Positions 3,853-7,860 of a DNA stretch of 7,860 bases are shown piece by piece. Numbering within the stretch: position 1 is the first letter of the stretch; every line of letters starts with the position of its first letter. A program made the position numbers and the translations under genes. The stretch is taken from assembly GCA_027371625.1 (NCBI GenBank), contig DAHXMQ010000299.1, positions 1 to 7,860 on the forward strand, read 5' to 3'. Source of the DNA: Candidatus Methanoperedentaceae archaeon. GTDB taxonomy: Archaea > Halobacteriota > Methanosarcinia > Methanosarcinales > Methanoperedenaceae. A model generated the notes under the pieces. It made no database searches. It saw only the letters and a list, made by a program, of their open reading frames with translations, and had not been told where the DNA came from.

Positions 3853-6800
3853 TTATTCATCTGCAACCGCCTCACGCCTCAGCGTGAACATCTCTCTTAG
3901 CTGCTCGGTCGACATCTCAGTCAGCCAGCCTTCACCTGTGCCTATGATATTCTCAGCCAGCGCTTTCTTATTCTCTATCATCTCATCTATTCTCTCTTCA
4001 AGTGTCCCATCGCAGATGAATTTGTGCACCTGCACATTCTTTGTCTGTCCGATGCGGAAAGCCCTGTCAGTCGCCTGATTTTCCACAGCTGGGTTCCACC
4101 ATCTATCGAAGTGGAATACATGGCTTGCACGCGTCAAGTTAAGACCCACCCCGCCTGCTTTGAGCGAAAGAATGAATATCCTGGGACCTTCCTTCTCCGA
4201 GAAGCGCATGACCATATTGTCCCTCTGCTTCTGGGATACTCCGCCGTGCAGGAAAAGCACCTCCTGACCAAAGGTATTCTGCAAATGGTTCTTAAGCATG
4301 GCGCCCATCTCGGCGAACTGGGTGAAGACAAGAGCCACATCGCCCTCTGCGAGCACCTCTTCAAGCATCTCAGTTATGCGGTTCAACTTGCCTGAGCGCC
4401 CAGAAAGCGCAGAGCTATCGCCAAGGAACTGCGCAGGATGGTTGCAAACCTGCTTCAGCCTTACCAGCGCTGACAGCACCATGCCTTTTCTTTCTATTCC
4501 TTCTGAACTTTCAATTTTCTTGAGCATATCTTTGACAACAGCCTCATAGAGCGTCGCCTGCTCTTTTGTGAGGTTGCAATGTACTTTCATCTCGATCTTG
4601 TCGGGGAGATCCTTTATTATTGTAGGGTCTGTCTTCAGGCGTCGGAGTATGAAAGGCGAAACGATCTTTTTGAGTTCTGCTCCTGCCTCCTTATCGTTAT
4701 ACCGCTCGATGGGAAGCGCGAATCTTTTTCTGAAGCCATCTGCTGAACCAAGATATCCCGGATTCAGGAATTCCAGGATAGACCACATCTCAGACAGGCG
4801 GTTCTCAACAGGCGTACCCGTGAGAGCCACGCGGTAGTTCGATCTTATCCTTCGTACAGCCTGGGACTGCTTCGTGAACTGGTTCTTGATGTTCTGCGCC
4901 TCATCAAGCACCACACCATTCCACTCGACCTGAGAGAGTATCTCTTCATCCCTGTGCGCAAGCGCATAGGTACTTACCACAAGGTCGTAATTCGCAGCTT
5001 CAAAGAGGATTTCATTTTTCTTTCTTCGGTTGATGCCGTGATGTATCATAACCCGAAGCAATGGCGCGAACTTCTCTGCCTCCCTCTTCCAGTTCCCGAC
5101 AACAGAAGTAGGGCAGATTAAGAGGGTCGGCGTATCGATGCCGTTCTCTTTATCCCTCAACAGGAGAGCGAGCATCTGTATGGTTTTCCCTAGTCCCATA
5201 TCATCTGCAAGGCATGCTCCCAGCCCGTACTGACGAAGGAATGCAAGCCATGAGAAACCCTTTATCTGATAGGGACGAAGCTTACCGACAAAATCATCCG
5301 GCTGCGGCAACTGTTCTATCGTATTCCTGCCCGACAGTCGCTCAAACAGTTCTGAGATCCAGCCTGATGCTTTAAAACCACTTACCGAAAGACCGATGCC
5401 AGATTCACCGAGCCCAGTGCCAAGCCTCAGAGCTTCACCCAGCATCATTTCGCCCGAATGTCTGGATTTGAAAAACTTAATCGCTGCATCGATATCTTCC
5501 TTTTTCACTTCCACCCATTGCCCTCTTATGCGTATAAGAGGCTCTTTCAGGTTCACGAGAGCTTCGAATTCCTCTTCACTTATCGGCTCATTTCCGATGG
5601 CAATCTGCCAGTCGTATCTTATGATCGAATCAAAACTGAATATTCCTCTGCTGGTTTTTGGATCACGTTTTGGTTTCACGTTCAGTTTTACACCAAGTTT
5701 GGCTGTGTTTTTGTTCCACCAAGGAGGTACGAGTACCCCGAAGCCGCTTTCTGTTAGCAGCGGCACGGATTCTTTCAAGAAAGCGTATGCTTGTTCGTTG
5801 GTAAGCGCCGCCAAAGTTGGTCTGGCTGAATGCAGGCTATCTTCGATCGGAGGATATAGCCGGGTAGCTTTCCCTAGGTCAGCAAGAAGTTTCTCTTGAG
5901 GATGGTCGAATTTGCGGTTCAGGAATTGAAGCTCATCTTTTGACTCCCTCCAGACATTTTCGGCAGGCACGAGAAGACTCGGATCGTCGGATGCCTGAAG
6001 GAAATACCGTAAACTCCATTCATCCTGATATTTATCTGCTGGCGGTTCGAGGCGAAAGCATGTTCGAAATCCTGATCTTTCTATTTCGTGCATTGGAGCT
6101 TTCCAGGATAGTACGCCTTCAGATAGTTTCTGAATGCCTGAGGCGCGGGCTTCTATTGGTTTTCCGGTCGCGAGGGAATGGAGCCAGGCTTTAGATATAC
6201 TGAGCTTTCGTGTTCTTATCTCTGATATCGGGATCCAGCTTCGTATACAGCTATCGATCGCGCTATTGAGAAAATCCTCGAATGTATTCTGCGAACCATT
6301 GAACCTGTTTTGAACAAGAGCCCTGCAAACAGGGGGCATTGAGCGCGCAAGCATTGAAAAACGCATCCTGTCGTTTTCATCGTTCAGCACATACTGCCAT
6401 CTTGCGAACGCCATGCCATCAAATGAAACGATCCCGGGCACGAAATGCTGTTTCGATAATAGTTCCATCGCCAACTTCGAAGCTTTGCTCCAGAACCTTG
6501 TATCAGTACCTATCGCCGCTTCGCCTGCCCACATTCCTGTGAGTGAACTGAGCAATGAGACAGCATCTTCGGGCAATAAGCAAAGACCATTCACCCTCCA
6601 TTGCTGCAGAGCCAATGCTTCCTCTGCCTCTTCCTTGTCCCTGAGCAGATCGGGTGAAGCCTGTGGAAATTTTGAATAAGATGGAAGGTTAAACAGCGCA
6701 CTGTCCTTTTGCGTTTTTCTGATTCGCTCCGGATCCAGTGATTCTAATACGCGTTCCAAATCATTCTCAGATGCCTGAAAAGGATGTGCACGCGGCGAAC

Positions 6801-6921
6801 CTGCCTTTGGAAGACGTCCCCTCTTTCTGGCTGGAGGCACTGAAGATTCTCCCCAAATGAAGAAGTTCCCTCTGCCTTCTGCCGTTTCTGGCGGTTTCCA
6901 GGTGCCGTGAAGGACTATCAT
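3853..6921 (-). CDS. SNF2-family DNA-dependent ATPase (Swi2/Snf2 helicase-like)
   Basis: 1022 aa, full length for the prokaryotic SNF2 group with a long N-terminal extension. Residues 1-540 hold that extension, opening with MIVLHGTWKP and FFIWGESS, the usual start of this group. The ATPase core follows: LRPYQIKGFSWL (548-559), Walker A DDMGLGKT (573-580), Walker B DEAQ (673-676), TGTP (701-704), VFTQF (865-869), LSLKAGGVGLNL (918-929) and QATDRAFRIGQ (949-959), with the arginine finger expected among R953 and R956. All core motifs are intact. Such enzymes move along duplex DNA and displace bound proteins rather than unwind it. It heads an operon with the SWIM gene. No ribosome binding site precedes the ATG, fitting a short-leader transcript. 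The role could be DNA repair, transcription restart or defence; sequence alone cannot decide. Confidence 0.95.
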   Translation of the reverse strand: MIVLHGTWKPPETAEGRGNFFIWGESSVPPARKRGRLPKAGSPRAHPFQASENDLERVLESLDPERIRKTQKDSALFNLPSYSKFPQASPDLLRDKEEAEEALALQQWRVNGLCLLPEDAVSLLSSLTGMWAGEAAIGTDTRFWSKASKLAMELLSKQHFVPGIVSFDGMAFARWQYVLNDENDRMRFSMLARSMPPVCRALVQNRFNGSQNTFEDFLNSAIDSCIRSWIPISEIRTRKLSISKAWLHSLATGKPIEARASGIQKLSEGVLSWKAPMHEIERSGFRTCFRLEPPADKYQDEWSLRYFLQASDDPSLLVPAENVWRESKDELQFLNRKFDHPQEKLLADLGKATRLYPPIEDSLHSARPTLAALTNEQAYAFLKESVPLLTESGFGVLVPPWWNKNTAKLGVKLNVKPKRDPKTSRGIFSFDSIIRYDWQIAIGNEPISEEEFEALVNLKEPLIRIRGQWVEVKKEDIDAAIKFFKSRHSGEMMLGEALRLGTGLGESGIGLSVSGFKASGWISELFERLSGRNTIEQLPQPDDFVGKLRPYQIKGFSWLAFLRQYGLGACLADDMGLGKTIQMLALLLRDKENGIDTPTLLICPTSVVGNWKREAEKFAPLLRVMIHHGINRRKKNEILFEAANYDLVVSTYALAHRDEEILSQVEWNGVVLDEAQNIKNQFTKQSQAVRRIRSNYRVALTGTPVENRLSEMWSILEFLNPGYLGSADGFRKRFALPIERYNDKEAGAELKKIVSPFILRRLKTDPTIIKDLPDKIEMKVHCNLTKEQATLYEAVVKDMLKKIESSEGIERKGMVLSALVRLKQVCNHPAQFLGDSSALSGRSGKLNRITEMLEEVLAEGDVALVFTQFAEMGAMLKNHLQNTFGQEVLFLHGGVSQKQRDNMVMRFSEKEGPRIFILSLKAGGVGLNLTRASHVFHFDRWWNPAVENQATDRAFRIGQTKNVQVHKFICDGTLEERIDEMIENKKALAENIIGTGEGWLTEMSTEQLREMFTLRREAVADE

Positions 6922-6956
6922 ATGACTATGAGCTGCTTTTTCTAACTTCTTTCCAG

Positions 6957-6964
6957 GACATAAA
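6957..6964 (-). promoter_or_regulatory. Possible TATA box of the SNF2 operon
   Basis: TTTATGTC on the minus strand is about 40 bases upstream of the SNF2 ATG, predicting a leader of about 15 bases. It is a partial consensus match, chosen because no better candidate lies in the 80-base gap shared with the divergent gene at 7002. Confidence 0.25.
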
Positions 6965-7001
6965 GGTTATCGTTTTCTACTGCAAAACTGGTGCGAACAT
7001 T

Positions 7002-7343
7002 ATGGAAATAGACATCAATAAAATCAGGGAGTTATCAAAAGAAAGAGAAAAAGAGAACTGGCAATTTCGATCTTTTTTGAAAAGCTGTGATAAACAGTCG
7101 GAGGAAATAGATTCAATCGTAAACGAATTATACAGAAAAATATCATCACAAATCGATTGCAGAACCTGTGCCAACTGCTGCAGAGAAATTCAGCCGGTGC
7201 TTGATCAAGAAGATACTGTAAAACTTGCAGAAGGTCTTGGCATCCCATCGACTGAGCTAAAAGATCAGTACCTGGTCATGGACTGGGAATCAGGAGAATA
7301 TACGTTCAATAAGATACCATGCCCGTTTCTGAGATTCGATTAA
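7002..7343 (+). CDS. CxxCxxCC (YkgJ-type) cysteine-cluster protein, short or truncated
   Basis: 113 aa. C53, C56, C59 and C60 (DCRTCANCCREIQPV) form the CxxCxxCC signature of the YkgJ family, a metal- or Fe-S-binding group of unclear function. The expected DVxxLAExLGI-like helix follows (EDTVKLAEGLGIPSTELKDQYL), then the third element CPFL (C107). Family members normally continue with a further cysteine cluster resembling CxxYxxRPxxCxxYP. Here a TAA comes three residues after CPFL, and no downstream frame supplies that cluster. The protein is therefore either a short variant or the 5' part of a broken gene. The first 50 residues are charged and helical. There is no ribosome binding site, so a leaderless mRNA is possible. 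It is divergent from the SNF2 operon. Confidence 0.75.
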   Translation: MEIDINKIRELSKEREKENWQFRSFLKSCDKQSEEIDSIVNELYRKISSQIDCRTCANCCREIQPVLDQEDTVKLAEGLGIPSTELKDQYLVMDWESGEYTFNKIPCPFLRFD

Positions 7344-7474
7344 CGAAACCATGGCAGGATAAAAAGACTCCGAATTTGATAAGTTCATTTGTGTATATCT
7401 CTCTTATTTTGAATCAAAAACCAATAGGCTAATAGCTCTGTTTCATGACCGATTTTTCGGTAAGCGGGCCATTA
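7344..7474. other. Short gap without a gene, with a small hairpin
   Basis: No gene is supported between the YkgJ-type stop and the end of the decayed HEPN frame. ACCGA (7448-7452) and TCGGT (7457-7461) form a 5-base-pair stem with a TTTT loop, just past the minus-strand stop at 7475-7477. It could be a weak terminator for that unit. The missing 3' half of the YkgJ-type gene was looked for here and is absent. Confidence 0.4.
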
Positions 7475-7737
7475 TTACACCTGCTTCAGCAGAGTTTCCA
7501 TTTTTATTCTGAATTCTGCTATCTTTTCGCTGTTCAATTTCTCTATGAAATCAAGGATTTTTGAGTTGAATATTTCTGCAGCTTCGATTAATTCTTCAAC
7601 TTCTTCCTTCAGTATCTTAAGAACAGGGAAAGAAGCATTTAATACATGTTGCAATAAGTTAGGGAAACGGATTCTTCCAGTCGATCATTTTCTAAAAGTA
7701 GTTTTGCTGATATGAGGTGGCTGTCCGATTTTTTCAT
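7475..7737 (-). pseudogene. Decayed HEPN-domain gene (partner of an MNT nucleotidyltransferase)
   Basis: A 32-aa frame starts with an ATG at 7737, six bases after the stop of the upstream gene, and reads MKKSDSHLISAKLLLENDRL then EESVSLTYCNMY, ending at TAA 7639-7641. This resembles the first two helices of HEPN proteins (a small helix, LLxxGRYxxAVxxAYYAMF). A second frame, open from 7684 to a stop at 7475-7477, contains EEVEELIEAAEIF and SKILDFIEKLNSEK, similar to the last HEPN helix. One added base near 7640 would join the two into about 87 aa. Even joined, the middle of the domain, where the catalytic RxxxxH motif of toxic members lies, is missing. The gene therefore seems to carry an internal deletion and a frameshift. 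Confidence 0.4.
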
Positions 7738-7743
7738 AAAATC

Positions 7744-7860
7744 CTAAATTCCCATCTTTTTAGGCACTATGATACCCAATTTTTCAACAACTTCTTTCTG
7801 TTGTTTTGCCAATTCCTGAACAATTAACTCATCATCATAAACTTTGCACTTTAAATTTCT
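7744..7860 (-). CDS. C-terminal end of a probable MNT-type nucleotidyltransferase, cut by the right edge
   Basis: The frame is open from the window edge to TAG 7744-7746: 38 residues, with KVYDDELIVQELAKQQ followed by a helix and a basic end (EKLGIIVPKKMGI). There is no in-frame start, so the gene begins outside the window. A YDD-x-hydrophobic segment followed by a basic tail is common at the C-terminus of minimal nucleotidyltransferases. The gene order (this gene, then a HEPN-like frame six bases later) matches MNT-HEPN toxin-antitoxin pairs, where the MNT antitoxin modifies the HEPN toxin. The catalytic GSxxRG motif would lie beyond the edge and cannot be checked. That a coding end is present is fairly certain; the family is a guess from short similarity plus context. 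Confidence 0.45.
   Translation of the reverse strand, partial: RNLKCKVYDDELIVQELAKQQKEVVEKLGIIVPKKMGI

Noticed and set aside
4024..4395. Long plus-strand open frames opposite the SNF2 gene, here and at 5396-5899
   Set aside because: They are antisense shadows of a well-conserved ATPase and have no start signals or family features.
1..7860. CRISPR array, tRNA, rRNA, complete insertion sequence or replication origin
   Set aside because: No regularly spaced direct repeats, cloverleaf, transposase motifs or iterons were seen on either strand.

Overview
The window looks archaeal, most likely from a methanogen-related euryarchaeon. Start sites have TTTATATG- or TTTAAATA-like boxes about 24-40 bases upstream and little or no leader. 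Other starts carry GGAGG-type ribosome binding sites. Non-coding DNA is AT-rich and contains one GC-rich island. The lineage is an inference, and no marker gene confirms it. The content is mostly accessory: toxin-antitoxin modules, small winged-helix proteins, a chromatin-remodelling-type ATPase operon and several broken genes.

Left part (1-1322). A possible minus-strand gene leaves the left edge, with a TATA-like box at 100-107 and a near-perfect hairpin at 23-63 inside its first codons. On the plus strand, three tightly packed small genes follow. The first (182-538) is a winged-helix protein that seems to have lost its N-terminal part. The second (549-1031) is a helical/winged-helix protein sharing the SSGKRYW wing motif. 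The third (1034-1222) is a small acidic protein whose coiled-coil tail (to 1322) is split off by one base in an A7 run.

Middle left (1323-2454). A gene-poor stretch of about 330 bases holds a GC-rich double hairpin, an AT-rich hairpin and a C8 run. It is followed by a vapBC toxin-antitoxin pair (1651-2290). The vapB start codon lies inside an 18-base palindrome, and three TGTANACA-like sites crowd the promoter, as expected for self-repression by a ribbon-helix-helix antitoxin. A hairpin at 2429-2457 separates vapBC from the convergent operon.

Centre (2455-6921, minus strand). The operon runs SNF2-family ATPase (1022 aa), SWIM zinc-finger protein (304 aa), small acidic protein (113 aa or longer). 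The SNF2 and SWIM proteins are a known gene pair and probably act together on DNA or a nucleoprotein complex. The third gene has an unresolved 5' end, because its frame stays open for 48 codons upstream of its only ATG.

Right part (6922-7860). A divergent plus-strand gene encodes a short CxxCxxCC (YkgJ-type) protein that ends where the second half of the family would begin. On the minus strand at the right edge are what look like the C-terminus of an MNT-type nucleotidyltransferase and a decayed HEPN partner gene.
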